A stretch of DNA of 64,000 nt from DATHBD01 sp035296325 (GTDB taxonomy: Bacteria; Actinomycetota; Actinomycetes; Mycobacteriales; Micromonosporaceae), in the NCBI GenBank assembly GCA_035296325.1, contig DATHBD010000073.1, positions 62,001-126,000 of the forward strand, given 5' to 3'. Positions 48,629 through 57,169 of the stretch are shown here, piece after piece. The notes beneath the pieces were generated by a model, which searched no databases, was not told the origin of the DNA, and saw nothing but the letters and a program-made list of their open reading frames with translations. The position numbers and the translations under genes were made by a program. The stretch's first letter is position 1. Each line of letters begins with the position of its first letter.

Positions 48629-49807
48629 TTGATCCGCAGCCTCTACGTCACCGAATACTGGCCGTGGCCCAGCACCTCCGGCGGGCGGCTCCGCGCCGCG
48701 GCGACCGTCGAGGCGTTGGCGGCGCTCGGCCCCGTGGACGTCGTCCACCTGGAACGCGGCTGGACCACCCCGGTCCCCAACCAGAGCAGTCCGCTGGTCG
48801 CCGCGTCGGCCACCTTCGGCGACGCGCCGCCGGCGCCGGCCCGCCCCGAGGAAGCCGACTATCCACCGCAGCCGGCCAGGAACTGCCGGATCTACGGCGA
48901 GCGGCTGCGCCGCTGGGTGCGGGAGCACGAGTACGACGTGCTCTGGTGCAACCGGCTCAACACCTGGGCACCGTTACGCGCCGCCGCGGACGTACCGATC
49001 GTCGTCGACATCGACGACCTGCAGGACCGGCTTGCCGCCCAGCGTCGCGCGCACACCGGTGACGACGCCGAGGCGGCACGCGCCACGCAGTGGGCGCGAC
49101 TGCAGGCCACCGCCATCCGCGAGGTGGACTGGCTGGTCGTCTGCAGTGAGCTGGACCGGGATCGGCTCGGCCGTCCCGCGAACAGCAGCGTGGTACCAAA
49201 CGTCTACCTGGGCGAGACCAACGTCGGCCCGCTGGTCAGCGACGACCCGTCGCCGCGGATCCTGTTGCCGGGACTGTTCGTGTGGCAGCCGAACATCGAC
49301 GCTGCCCGCCGGCTGGTCAGGGAGATCCTGCCGCTGGTCCGGCGCGAGTACCCGGCCGCGCAGGTGTGGCTCGCCGGGCTGCACACCGGCCAACTCGACG
49401 ACCTGGCACAGGACGGGGTGCGCATCTTCGGCCCGGTGCCGGACATGCGGCCCCTCGTACGGGCGGCGGATGTCGTCGCGGTGCCGCTGCGGCTGGGCAG
49501 CGGCACCCGACTGAAGATCCTGGAGTCCTTCGCCCTCGGTACGCCCGTGGTCAGCACGTCGCTGGGCGCCGAGGGCCTCGACGCCGCGAACGGGCGACAC
49601 CTGCGGGTGGCCGACGATTCGGCCGACTTCGCCGGGGCGGTGCTGAGCCTGTTGCGCGACCCCGCCGCAGCGCGGCAACTCGCCGCGAACGCCCGGGAAC
49701 TCGTGGGCCGGCGGTACGACCGGGAGACCCTGGTGGGCGCCGCGCGGGCCGCGGTGGCGGGCGCCCGCTCGCGCTACACCCGGCCGACTGACGTTGGGAG
49801 CTGGTGA
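48629..49807 (+). CDS. Family 4 glycosyltransferase
   Basis: A 392-residue GT-B fold transferase. The N-terminal domain begins YVTEYWPWPSTSGGRLRAAA. The C-terminal nucleotide-sugar domain shows RILLPGLFVWQPNIDAARR, DMRPLVRAADVVAVPLRLGSG, KILESFALGTPVVST and GAEG, with the E-x7-E like motif around the ribose site. The TTG start follows GAGGAG with 6-nt spacing. It is the last intact gene of the ABC/GAPDH/GT cluster. Its stop overlaps GTG of a short open frame that reads MNALLVSYRTRSTPSD, possibly the start of a lost third transferase. Confidence 0.85.
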   Translation: MIRSLYVTEYWPWPSTSGGRLRAAATVEALAALGPVDVVHLERGWTTPVPNQSSPLVAASATFGDAPPAPARPEEADYPPQPARNCRIYGERLRRWVREHEYDVLWCNRLNTWAPLRAAADVPIVVDIDDLQDRLAAQRRAHTGDDAEAARATQWARLQATAIREVDWLVVCSELDRDRLGRPANSSVVPNVYLGETNVGPLVSDDPSPRILLPGLFVWQPNIDAARRLVREILPLVRREYPAAQVWLAGLHTGQLDDLAQDGVRIFGPVPDMRPLVRAADVVAVPLRLGSGTRLKILESFALGTPVVSTSLGAEGLDAANGRHLRVADDSADFAGAVLSLLRDPAAARQLAANARELVGRRYDRETLVGAARAAVAGARSRYTRPTDVGSW

Positions 49808-49880
49808 ACGCCCTCCTTGTCAGCTACCGGACGCGCTCGACACCATCGGACCGCGTAGCGCCGGGTGGCTCGACCGGTGG
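49804..49880 (+). pseudogene. Possible remnant of a third glycosyltransferase start
   Basis: GTG at 49804 overlaps the preceding stop (GTGA) and opens with a sequence like N-termini of GT-B transferases (ALLVSYRTRS). After about 20 codons the frame runs antisense to the GGDEF-EAL gene end and loses protein-like composition. This would fit truncation of the cluster at this point, but the similarity is short and may be chance. Confidence 0.22.
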
Positions 49881-51811
49881 GGCCCCCGTAGCCGGTCCCC
49901 GAAGATCGCGGCAGGGAGCGGCTTGGCGAACCAGTACCCCTGAGCGAACCGACATCCGAGCCCTCGGACGTGGTCTGCCTGCTCGCGCGTTTCGATTCCC
50001 TCCGCGACGGTCTCCAGGCCAAGCGTGTGTCCCAGCGCGAGGATGGCCGAGCAGATCTCGTCGCCCGCCGCGACAAAGGACCGGTCCACCTTGACCTGAT
50101 CGACCGGCAGGCGCTGCAGGTGGCTCAGCGAGGAGTATCCGGTACCGAAATCGTCCAGCGCGATCCGCACGCCGTGCGCCCGCAGGGCTGCCAGGCGGCC
50201 CGCGACCGCCTCATGCTGATGCATGATCGCCGACTCGGTGATCTCCAGGACCAGCGCGCCGGGGTCGAGTCCGGTGGCCTCGAGCGTGCTGATGACCTCG
50301 CCGACGATCTCCGGATGCAGCAGCTGGTGGGCGGAGAGATTCACGCTGATGGCGAAGTCGTCGTCGGCATCGCCGGCCATGATCCACTCCTGGGTCTGCC
50401 GACACGCCTCGGCCAGCACCCAGCGGCCAAGCGGCACGATCAGGCCGCTCTCCTCGGCGATGGGCAGGAACGCCCCGGGAGAGAGGAGACCCTGGGTCGG
50501 ATGCTCCCAGCGCACGAGGGCCTCCGCACCGACCGTCGTGCCGTCGTCGAGGCAGACCATCGGCTGGTAGTACAGGATCAGCTCATCGTCGTGCATCGCC
50601 CGACGCAGGTCGGCCTCGATACCGACCCGATTGCGCACGCTCTCGTGCATGGCCGGTTCGAAGACGGCGTACCGCGCCTTGCCCAACCCCTTGGCGGCGT
50701 ACATGGCCGCGTCGGCGTTGCGCAGCAGTTCGGCGGTGTCCCTGGTGTCCGCGGAGGCGATGCCGATGCTGGCGTTGGTCACGACCTGCGTGCCACCGGC
50801 CGCGGCGGGCAGCCGGAGCGCGGCGATGATGCGCTGCGCCAGGTGGACCGCCGCCGGTTCGCCGCCGGCACCTACCAGCAGGGCGAACTCGTCGCCGCCG
50901 AGCCGCGCCGCGGTATCGCCCTCGCGCACCGACGTGCGCAACCGATCCGCCACGGCGATCAGCAGCTCATCGCCGGCCGCGTGGCCGAGACTGTCGTTGA
51001 CCCGCTTGAAGTCGTCAAGGTCCACGAAGAGCACCGCCTGGTCGCCGCCGAGACGCATGGCGTCTTCGACCCGCTCGGTGAACAGGACCCGGTTCGGCAG
51101 CCCGGTCAATGCGTCATGCGCCGCCAGGCGGCGGATCACGGCTGCGTTCTCCACCGCCTGATGCAGTGCGTCGCGCTCCTGCAGCAACATGGCCGCGCTG
51201 GCCTCGGCAGCGGCACGGTGCGCCGTGTCGAAGCGCCGCAGCAGCGCTCCGATCATGACGGAGCAGAGCACCATCGCCAGAATCAGGGTGACGTCCGCGG
51301 TACGGTCCGCATCGACCGCATTGGCGGTGGAGCGTTGTGACAGCTTCTCGATGGCTGAGCTGAGCTGAGCGAACCTGGTGTCGGTCTGCTCCCACTCCAA
51401 CGTCCGCGCCTCCGCGGTCCGGCCGACCACGATCAGCGCGAGCTGCTGATCGAGCACCGCGTGGTACTGGTCGACCAACTCCTCGAGCTCGGTGCGTTCC
51501 CGGATCGGGAGCAGGTGGAGGCCCTCCAGGAGGGTACGTTCGCGTGCCCTCATCGCACCGACCTCGCGGGCCACCCGCACCGGCGCCGTCCGGTCGGCGA
51601 GGGTCTTCCACTGCAGCGTGCTCTCTTCGTGCAGCAGCAGGTCGAGGTCGCGCAGCCGCGCGCCGGTCTGGCTGTGCGCCTGACTGCCACCGTGCGAGGT
51701 GATGATCAGGTAGCAGGCCGAGCCGAGAATCATGACCACGACAGCGAGCACGTGCGGCCAGCGCACATGGTTCCATCCTGGCCCGGGCCGACGCGGCACG
51801 CGCGTGCTCAA
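49820..51811 (-). CDS. Membrane GGDEF-EAL cyclic-di-GMP enzyme, coupled to a lipoprotein
   Basis: A 663-residue dual-domain protein. Helix at about 18-38, a periplasmic-side helical sensor of about 130 residues, helix at about 170-190, then GGDEF (LGGDEFALL intact, so synthase-competent) and EAL (VGAEALVRWEHPTQG, LEITESAIM, IALDDFGTGYSSL, VAEGIETREQA; metal and catalytic residues intact). It could both make and break cyclic-di-GMP, with the sensor selecting. The TTG start at 51811 overlaps the stop of the substrate-binding lipoprotein (TTGA), which points to cotranslation; GTG at 51799 is an alternative. The context suggests the lipoprotein reports an extracellular solute to this enzyme. Confidence 0.85.
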   Translation of the reverse strand: MSTRVPRRPGPGWNHVRWPHVLAVVVMILGSACYLIITSHGGSQAHSQTGARLRDLDLLLHEESTLQWKTLADRTAPVRVAREVGAMRARERTLLEGLHLLPIRERTELEELVDQYHAVLDQQLALIVVGRTAEARTLEWEQTDTRFAQLSSAIEKLSQRSTANAVDADRTADVTLILAMVLCSVMIGALLRRFDTAHRAAAEASAAMLLQERDALHQAVENAAVIRRLAAHDALTGLPNRVLFTERVEDAMRLGGDQAVLFVDLDDFKRVNDSLGHAAGDELLIAVADRLRTSVREGDTAARLGGDEFALLVGAGGEPAAVHLAQRIIAALRLPAAAGGTQVVTNASIGIASADTRDTAELLRNADAAMYAAKGLGKARYAVFEPAMHESVRNRVGIEADLRRAMHDDELILYYQPMVCLDDGTTVGAEALVRWEHPTQGLLSPGAFLPIAEESGLIVPLGRWVLAEACRQTQEWIMAGDADDDFAISVNLSAHQLLHPEIVGEVISTLEATGLDPGALVLEITESAIMHQHEAVAGRLAALRAHGVRIALDDFGTGYSSLSHLQRLPVDQVKVDRSFVAAGDEICSAILALGHTLGLETVAEGIETREQADHVRGLGCRFAQGYWFAKPLPAAIFGDRLRGPHRSSHPALRGPMVSSASGS

Positions 51812-53169
51812 GTAGCCTGGCGAATGACATCGCGGACGTCGCCGTCCGACCTCGTCATCAGTTGCTGGAGCTGGTCGCGCGGCATCGGCGCTGATGTGGT
51901 GAGCACGGTGTCCCAGATGAGGCTGAAGTCCTTCTGCAGCATCGCCTCGATGTCGGTCCACGTCGCCACGGCGGGGTACTGCTTCCCGTCGGCCAGCGTG
52001 TCGGTGAACGCCCGGTACGCCGGATCGCTCGACATGGGTGTGTCCTCGATGGCGGCGCTGCGGGCCGGCCAGACCCCAGCCGTCCGTGCGGCGTACCGGC
52101 TCTGGCTGTCTCGCCCGGTCAGGAAGCGGACCCACTCGTACGCCGCGTCGTGGTGGTCGGTGCGGCCCCAGATGCTCAGGTTGCTGCCACCGAGGAAGGT
52201 GAACCGCCCCTTCGGCCCCACCGGCAACGGCGCTGTGGCCCAGCCCGCCTGCAGGCCGGGACGCGCGCTGTCGGCCCGGAACCGGCGGATCACATCCGGA
52301 TTCTGAATCGAGACGGCGACCGACCCGTCGGCGAACGCCTCGACCGCGTCGTTGGTGTTCTTGGTGAGCAGGCCTGGTGCGTTGTAGTTGGCGACGAGAC
52401 GCTGGTAGTAGTCGACGCCGTCCACAGACGCGGCGGTCCCCAGCATCGGATCCGCGCCGTCCGCCGAGAGCAGGTCCCCGCCGGCTCCCCAGATGAACGG
52501 GGCCAGGTTGTGCACGACGTTCCAGTCGTCCTTACCGGGCTGGCCGAGTGCGCTGACCTTCCCTTCCGTCTTGATCTGCGCGAGCGTCCGATCCAGCGAC
52601 TCCCAGGTGGCGAACGCGGCGGTCGGGTCAAGCCCGAGCCGGCTCAGGACATCGGTGCGGTAGACCAGTGCCCGCGTGTCGATGAACCACGGCACGGCGG
52701 TCGTTTCGGTCCGTCCTACCAACCGTGTCGCCGTCCAACTCGCCGGCAGGAACGGCTGGCGGCCACCGATACCGTCAAGTTCCCGGTCGGTGAAGGCATG
52801 CAACGCGCCCTGCGCGGTGATCCCACCGACCCACGTCGTGCCCAGCTGGGTGACGTCCGGGCCGTCGCCACCGGCGGCAGCGGTGGACAGCCTGATCAGC
52901 GCCTGACTCCAGTCCAGCAGCGTCGCGGTGACCTTGATGTTGGGATGGACCTCCTGGAAGCTGGCCACCTCGGCAGCCATCGACCGCTCGGGTTCGGGAC
53001 CATTGGGCATATACCAGAAGTGGATCTCGGTCGCCGGCCGTTCAGAGCCATAGCCGGTGGTTTCCGCCGCCCGCACGCCGGGCTCCGTTCCGCAGCCTGC
53101 CAGCACCGCCGCCGATGCTGCGACAACAGCCAGTACCCGACGCTGGACAGAGACGCTTGACCGTTCCAC
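51808..53169 (-). CDS. Extracellular solute-binding lipoprotein (ABC sugar-binding type)
   Basis: A 453-residue lipoprotein. The signal RRVLAVVAASAAVLAGC has a lipobox LAG-C. The mature part is a type 1 periplasmic-binding fold typical of carbohydrate ABC systems: IHFWYMPNGPEPERSMAAEV, GDGPDVTQLGTTWVGGI, AVPWFIDTRALVYRTDVL, GPKGRFTFLGGSNLSIWG and the C-terminal hinge region. No permease or ATPase gene lies nearby, so it is an orphan binder. The GTG at 53169 follows GAGG; GTG at 53178 and ATG at 53226 are alternatives. It overlaps the GGDEF-EAL gene downstream by four bases and probably acts as its ligand sensor. Confidence 0.83.
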   Translation of the reverse strand: MERSSVSVQRRVLAVVAASAAVLAGCGTEPGVRAAETTGYGSERPATEIHFWYMPNGPEPERSMAAEVASFQEVHPNIKVTATLLDWSQALIRLSTAAAGGDGPDVTQLGTTWVGGITAQGALHAFTDRELDGIGGRQPFLPASWTATRLVGRTETTAVPWFIDTRALVYRTDVLSRLGLDPTAAFATWESLDRTLAQIKTEGKVSALGQPGKDDWNVVHNLAPFIWGAGGDLLSADGADPMLGTAASVDGVDYYQRLVANYNAPGLLTKNTNDAVEAFADGSVAVSIQNPDVIRRFRADSARPGLQAGWATAPLPVGPKGRFTFLGGSNLSIWGRTDHHDAAYEWVRFLTGRDSQSRYAARTAGVWPARSAAIEDTPMSSDPAYRAFTDTLADGKQYPAVATWTDIEAMLQKDFSLIWDTVLTTSAPMPRDQLQQLMTRSDGDVRDVIRQAT

Positions 53170-53641
53170 GATGCGCACCCTCACCCTTTGGCCGCGCTCC
53201 GCGGACACCGATGTCTCAGCCGACATATCGGCAGGGTGACCGCGGGTCCAAGAAATTCGAGCCACGGATCACCGAACGTCGTACTGGCAGGGCGGGTCGG
53301 TCTGCACCAGGCGCTCACCGGGCCTCCCGGTTCGGCGCCGGCTTATCGACAAGGTCACCGGGCGCGCCATCCGGGCAACCCGCGCGCGCAGCGGACATCT
53401 GACCACGGCGGCGCTGTTCCTCATTGTCCGGATCGCGCTGGGCGGCTACCCGCCATCCTGGCCCTGACCGACCCGGCGTTCGCCTCAGCGCTCGTCGGCA
53501 ACGACAAGGTCCCGTGCCGCGAAGGAACTCGCCGGCTGCGGATGGCCGGCGAGTTCCTCCGTATGGCCGTAGGTCCGGGCCGCGTGCTCGGTGCCCGATC
53601 GGCTGGGCCGGGCGCGGCGGGGTACGGCGGCGGAGAACCGC
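53170..53641. other. Intergenic region between the two cyclic-di-GMP genes
   Basis: About 470 bp with no supported gene on either strand. The frames open here have no start with a ribosome binding site and no family features. The hairpin at 53523-53558 is the only clear element. Confidence 0.5.
53523..53558 (-). terminator. Hairpin after the second GGDEF-EAL gene
   Basis: AGGAACTCGCCGGC (53523-53536) and GCCGGCGAGTTCCT (53545-53558) form a perfect 14-bp stem with an 8-nt loop, about 84 nt beyond the stop at 53642. Confidence 0.6.
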
Positions 53642-55675
53642 CTACGGAATCACGACAGCAACGTCAGCGCCGTGGGTCAGGTCAGTGCCGACCGCGTTGC
53701 TGTTGACCTGCGGAGGTGGGTTTCCGGTGGCGGGGGTTGGGTGTACCAGTAACCAGGTGGCCAGGGAGTCGGCCGGCAGTGGGCGGGAGAAGAAATAGCC
53801 CTGGGCGACATCGCAGCCGAGTGCCTGCAGAGCGGTCCGGGTGGCCTGATCCTCGATGCCCTCCGCCACCACGTGCAGGCCGAGGTTGTGCCCGAGCTCG
53901 ATGGCGGACTGCACCAGCATGCTGTTCGTGGCGTCGGTGGCCATGTCCCGGATGAAGGACCGGTCGATCTTCAGTTCGTCGACGGGCAGGAGCTTCAGGT
54001 ACGCCATGGACGAGTAGCCGGTCCCGAAATCGTCGATGGAGGTCTTGACGCCCTGCGCGCGGATGCGCCTGAGCACGTCGAGGGCCAGCTCGGGGTCGGC
54101 CATGATGGTGTCCTCGGTGATCTCCAGACAGAGCAGGTCCGGTGGGACGGCCGCGGCGTGCAGTTGGGCGGCGATCGCCTCAGCGAAGCGGGGGTCGAGC
54201 AGGCAGCGGGTGGAGATGTTCACGGCGACCGGCAGGCGACGGCCCCGGTCCAGCCAGATCCGGGTGTGGGCGAGTGCCTTCCGGACGACCTGGAGCGCGA
54301 ACTGCTGCCTGAGGTTGGTGGCGTCGATGGCGGCGATGAATTCGTCCGGATAGACGAGTCCTCGGGTCGGGTGCTGCCAGCGGGCGAGAGCTTCCACGCC
54401 GATCACGTCGCCGGTGTCCATAGCGATCTTGGGTTGGTAGTGCAGCACGAACTCGTCGGCGTCCAAGGCCCGGCGCAGGTCGCTGAGGAGGCTCAGGCGG
54501 GTGACGGTGTTGTTGTCCTGTTCCGGGGCGTAGTGGGCGTAGCCGAGGTGGTAGCGCTTGGCCACGTACATCGCGGTGTCGGCGTGCCGGACGACGGTGA
54601 GCACGTCGTCGCCGGGGACGGCGGCGGCGATCCCGATGCTGGCCTCGACGTCGAGGGTGACGCCGTCGAGGACGAACGGTTGCCGGAGCAGGGCGCCGAC
54701 CCGGTCTGCCACGAGTTCGCCGGCGGCGGGGCCGCCGGCGGGCAACAGGATCGCGAACTCGTCGCCGCCGAGGCGGGCCACGATGTCGCCGTCGCGGAAG
54801 GTCTCCGCCAGGCGGCCCGCGACGCGGGCCAGCAGTTGGTCACCCAGGTGGTGCCCGAGGGTGTCGTTGACCTGTTTGAAGTCGTTGAGGTCCAGTAGCA
54901 GTACGACCGGGTGGGCGCCGTTGCGGTGGGCGTCGCGGAGCGTCTGCTCGCAGCGTTCCTGGAACAGTGTCCGGTTGGGCAGCCCGGTCAACGCGTCGTA
55001 GGCGGCCTGGGTCTCCACGGTTCGCCGGTAGGACCGGGTGATCAACGCGAACAGGGCGAACAGCAGCAGCCCGACGGTCAGGGCCGCCGGCGTGCCGATC
55101 CGCAATGCGGTGGTGTGCCGCTGAAGGTCGGCCTGGGCGGCGTGGCTTGCCGCACGGTTCTTCGCGGCCAGCCGGTTGACCTCGAACAGGATCCGCTGCT
55201 CGACGGGCTCGATCGCGACCTCGTGCAGATCCTCGGCATCCTGGGCACGGTCAGCCGCGGTAAGGGCGAAGAACTGGTCCGTCAGCGACAGATACCTGCC
55301 CTGATCGACCAGGATCCGGTCCAACGCCGCGGCATCGTCACCGTCGGTCCTGCGCAGGTCATCGAGGACGGCGACGAACTCGGCAGCGGCGCCACGGTGG
55401 GCCAGCCGAGCGTCCCCGTTCGACGGGTCGCCGAGGGCCGCCTCGTGATCGGCGTGCTGCACGAAACCCAGATAGCGGGCCTGCTGGTAGCGGTCCGTGG
55501 CATCCGCCGCCGCCGCGGCGTGCCCGGCCACCCGCGCCTGACGCAGACTACTGAGCACCGCCGCGGCGCTGAGCCCGACCAGGACCGCCGTCAGCCCGAA
55601 CACGGCCGCCTGCCGCGCCCGCGCCGAAGCGAACCGACGAGCCCGACCGTGCCCGCCCGCCGGTACCTCCGCCAT
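53642..55675 (-). CDS. Membrane GGDEF-EAL cyclic-di-GMP enzyme
   Basis: A 677-residue protein related to the one ending at 49820 but with a different sensor. Membrane helices at about 23-43 and 192-213 bracket an all-helical extracytoplasmic domain (QQARYLGFVQHADHEAALGD, ILVDQGRYLSLTDQFFALTA). The GGDEF domain has LGGDEFAIL, and the EAL domain has VIGVEALARWQHPTRG, LEITEDTIM, IDDFGTGYSSMAYL and VAEGIEDQATR; both look catalytically complete. It is probably transcribed alone, divergent from the ATPase at 55778. Cyclic-di-GMP controls development and antibiotic production in actinomycetes, but the target here is unknown. Confidence 0.87.
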   Translation of the reverse strand: MAEVPAGGHGRARRFASARARQAAVFGLTAVLVGLSAAAVLSSLRQARVAGHAAAAADATDRYQQARYLGFVQHADHEAALGDPSNGDARLAHRGAAAEFVAVLDDLRRTDGDDAAALDRILVDQGRYLSLTDQFFALTAADRAQDAEDLHEVAIEPVEQRILFEVNRLAAKNRAASHAAQADLQRHTTALRIGTPAALTVGLLLFALFALITRSYRRTVETQAAYDALTGLPNRTLFQERCEQTLRDAHRNGAHPVVLLLDLNDFKQVNDTLGHHLGDQLLARVAGRLAETFRDGDIVARLGGDEFAILLPAGGPAAGELVADRVGALLRQPFVLDGVTLDVEASIGIAAAVPGDDVLTVVRHADTAMYVAKRYHLGYAHYAPEQDNNTVTRLSLLSDLRRALDADEFVLHYQPKIAMDTGDVIGVEALARWQHPTRGLVYPDEFIAAIDATNLRQQFALQVVRKALAHTRIWLDRGRRLPVAVNISTRCLLDPRFAEAIAAQLHAAAVPPDLLCLEITEDTIMADPELALDVLRRIRAQGVKTSIDDFGTGYSSMAYLKLLPVDELKIDRSFIRDMATDATNSMLVQSAIELGHNLGLHVVAEGIEDQATRTALQALGCDVAQGYFFSRPLPADSLATWLLVHPTPATGNPPPQVNSNAVGTDLTHGADVAVVIP

Positions 55676-55741
55676 ATCCGATTCATCGACGGCCGAAGCC
55701 CGGACCTTAGCAAGAGCCGGTACGCCGCCCGGGTGACCAGC

Positions 55742-55770
55742 TTGACGTTGGAAATGGAAACCGATACCAA
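55742..55770 (+). promoter_or_regulatory. Possible leaderless promoter of the ATPase operon
   Basis: TTGACG (55742-55747), 17-nt spacer and TACCAA (55765-55770). Seven nt separate it from GTG at 55778. The -10 is imperfect. Confidence 0.4.
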
Positions 55771-55777
55771 TAGTGGC

Positions 55778-56761
55778 GTGAAAGTAGCCTTTGTCGGGAA
55801 GGGCGGCAGCGGCAAGACCACGCTGGCCGCCCTGTTCGCCCGTTATCTCTGTGCGTCACGTGGGCCGGATGGGGATGCTCCACCGGTGCTCGCGATTGAC
55901 GCCGACATCAACCAGCATCTGGCGGCCGCCCTGGGGGCACCCGAGGAGGAGGCGGTGCTGCTCCCCGCGTTGGGGGATCACCTGGGGGAGATCAAGGAGT
56001 ATCTGCGCGGGGTGAATCCGCGGATCTCCTCGGCGGCGGCGATGGTGAAGACCACCCCACCGGGGCGGGGGTCCCGGTTGGTGCGGATCGCTGAGCCGAA
56101 CCCGTTGTATGAGCGGCTGGTTCGCGAGGTCGGGGGTGTGCGGCTGGCGGTCACCGGCCCGTTCGCCTCAGAGGATCTGGGGGTGGCCTGCTACCACTCC
56201 AAGGTCGGCGCGGTCGAGTTGCTCCTCAATCACCTTGTGGACGGTGCCGGGGAGTACGTGGTGGTGGACATGACCGCCGGTGCGGACTCGTTCGCGTCGG
56301 GGTTGTTCACCCGGTTCGACCTGACGTTCCTGGTGTGTGAGCCGACGGTGCGCAGTGTCGGGGTGTACCGGCAGTACGTCGGCTACGCCCGGGACTACGG
56401 GGTGCGCGTGGCGGTCGTCGGCAACAAGGTCGACGACGCCGATGACGTGGCGTTCCTGCGCGAGCAGGTGGGTGCCGACCTGCTGTGCTGGGTGGGCCGG
56501 TCGGGATTCGTGAAGGCCGGCGAACGGGGTCGGGTGCTGCCGATCGCGGATCTGGAACCCGGCAACGCCGCCGCGTTGACCACCATGCGGGCGGCGCTGG
56601 ACGGATCAGTCAAGGACTGGGCACGCTATACATCACAGGCTGTTGATTTTCACCTACGCAATGCTACCGCCTGGGGGAACGAGCGGGTCGGAGAGAACCT
56701 CGCCGACCAGGTCGACCCGCACTTCGTGCTCGGGCCGGCGATCAGCGCCGCGCTCGGCTGA
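55778..56761 (+). CDS. MinD/CooC-like nucleotide-binding ATPase (SCO5388-like)
   Basis: A 327-residue P-loop ATPase of the MinD/ParA/CooC group. VAFVGKGGSGKTTLAALFA is a deviant Walker A with the signature Lys, and VLAIDADINQHLAAALG is the switch region. VVVDMTAGADSF and VVGNKVDD match CooC-type maturation ATPases. In Streptomyces the same gene order (ATPase, SCO5389-family protein, LLM oxidoreductase) is what I recall for SCO5388-5390. GTG 55778 has no ribosome binding site but follows a promoter closely, consistent with leaderless translation; ATG 55754 is the alternative. Function in the cell is not established. Confidence 0.78.
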   Translation: MKVAFVGKGGSGKTTLAALFARYLCASRGPDGDAPPVLAIDADINQHLAAALGAPEEEAVLLPALGDHLGEIKEYLRGVNPRISSAAAMVKTTPPGRGSRLVRIAEPNPLYERLVREVGGVRLAVTGPFASEDLGVACYHSKVGAVELLLNHLVDGAGEYVVVDMTAGADSFASGLFTRFDLTFLVCEPTVRSVGVYRQYVGYARDYGVRVAVVGNKVDDADDVAFLREQVGADLLCWVGRSGFVKAGERGRVLPIADLEPGNAAALTTMRAALDGSVKDWARYTSQAVDFHLRNATAWGNERVGENLADQVDPHFVLGPAISAALG

Positions 56762-56776
56762 CAGAAGGAGAAACGG

Positions 56777-57169
56777 ATGTCCCTGGACGTACCCACCGCC
56801 CTGCTGGAGCGGGCCGAAGCCGGCCCGGTCGACAATGCCGAGTTCGTGGCCTGCGTGCGCGAATCGCTGCCGTATGCCTGGACGATCATCTCCGGCGTGG
56901 CCGGCGACCTGCGGTCCAGCGGCGGCGAGTTCGCCGACCACGAGGTCCCGCCGCCGAGCGAGGCCGAGCGTGGCCAACTGCTGCGCGCGTTGGCAAGCGA
57001 CGCGATCCGCGGCGGCCTGGAACGCCACTTCGGCGTGAAGCTGGCATTCCAGAACTGCCACCGCGTCGCCGCGTTCACCCCCGCAGCCGTGGACAGCGCC
57101 CGCTACCGGGAGTTCATTTCCCCGCGCGGGCAACTGCTCAACCAGTCACCGGAACTGCGTGACTGCTGA
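56777..57169 (+). CDS. SCO5389-family protein
   Basis: A 130-residue protein of unknown function conserved in actinomycetes. The signature features are SLPYAWTIISGVAGDLR, GGEFADHEVPPPSEAERGQLLRA, LASDAIRGGLERHFGVKLAFQNCHRVAAF and a C-terminus ending PELRDC. The very conserved final Cys and the FQNCHR segment suggest a metal or redox site (inference). ATG follows AAGGAGA. It starts 15 nt after the ATPase and overlaps the next gene by 11 nt, so it is the middle gene of a three-gene operon. Confidence 0.8.
   Translation: MSLDVPTALLERAEAGPVDNAEFVACVRESLPYAWTIISGVAGDLRSSGGEFADHEVPPPSEAERGQLLRALASDAIRGGLERHFGVKLAFQNCHRVAAFTPAAVDSARYREFISPRGQLLNQSPELRDC

Noticed and set aside
55748..55770. Second Zur box before the CooC-like gene
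   Set aside because: Only the first half-site resembles Zur (TGGAAATG); the second half does not match, so it was not called.
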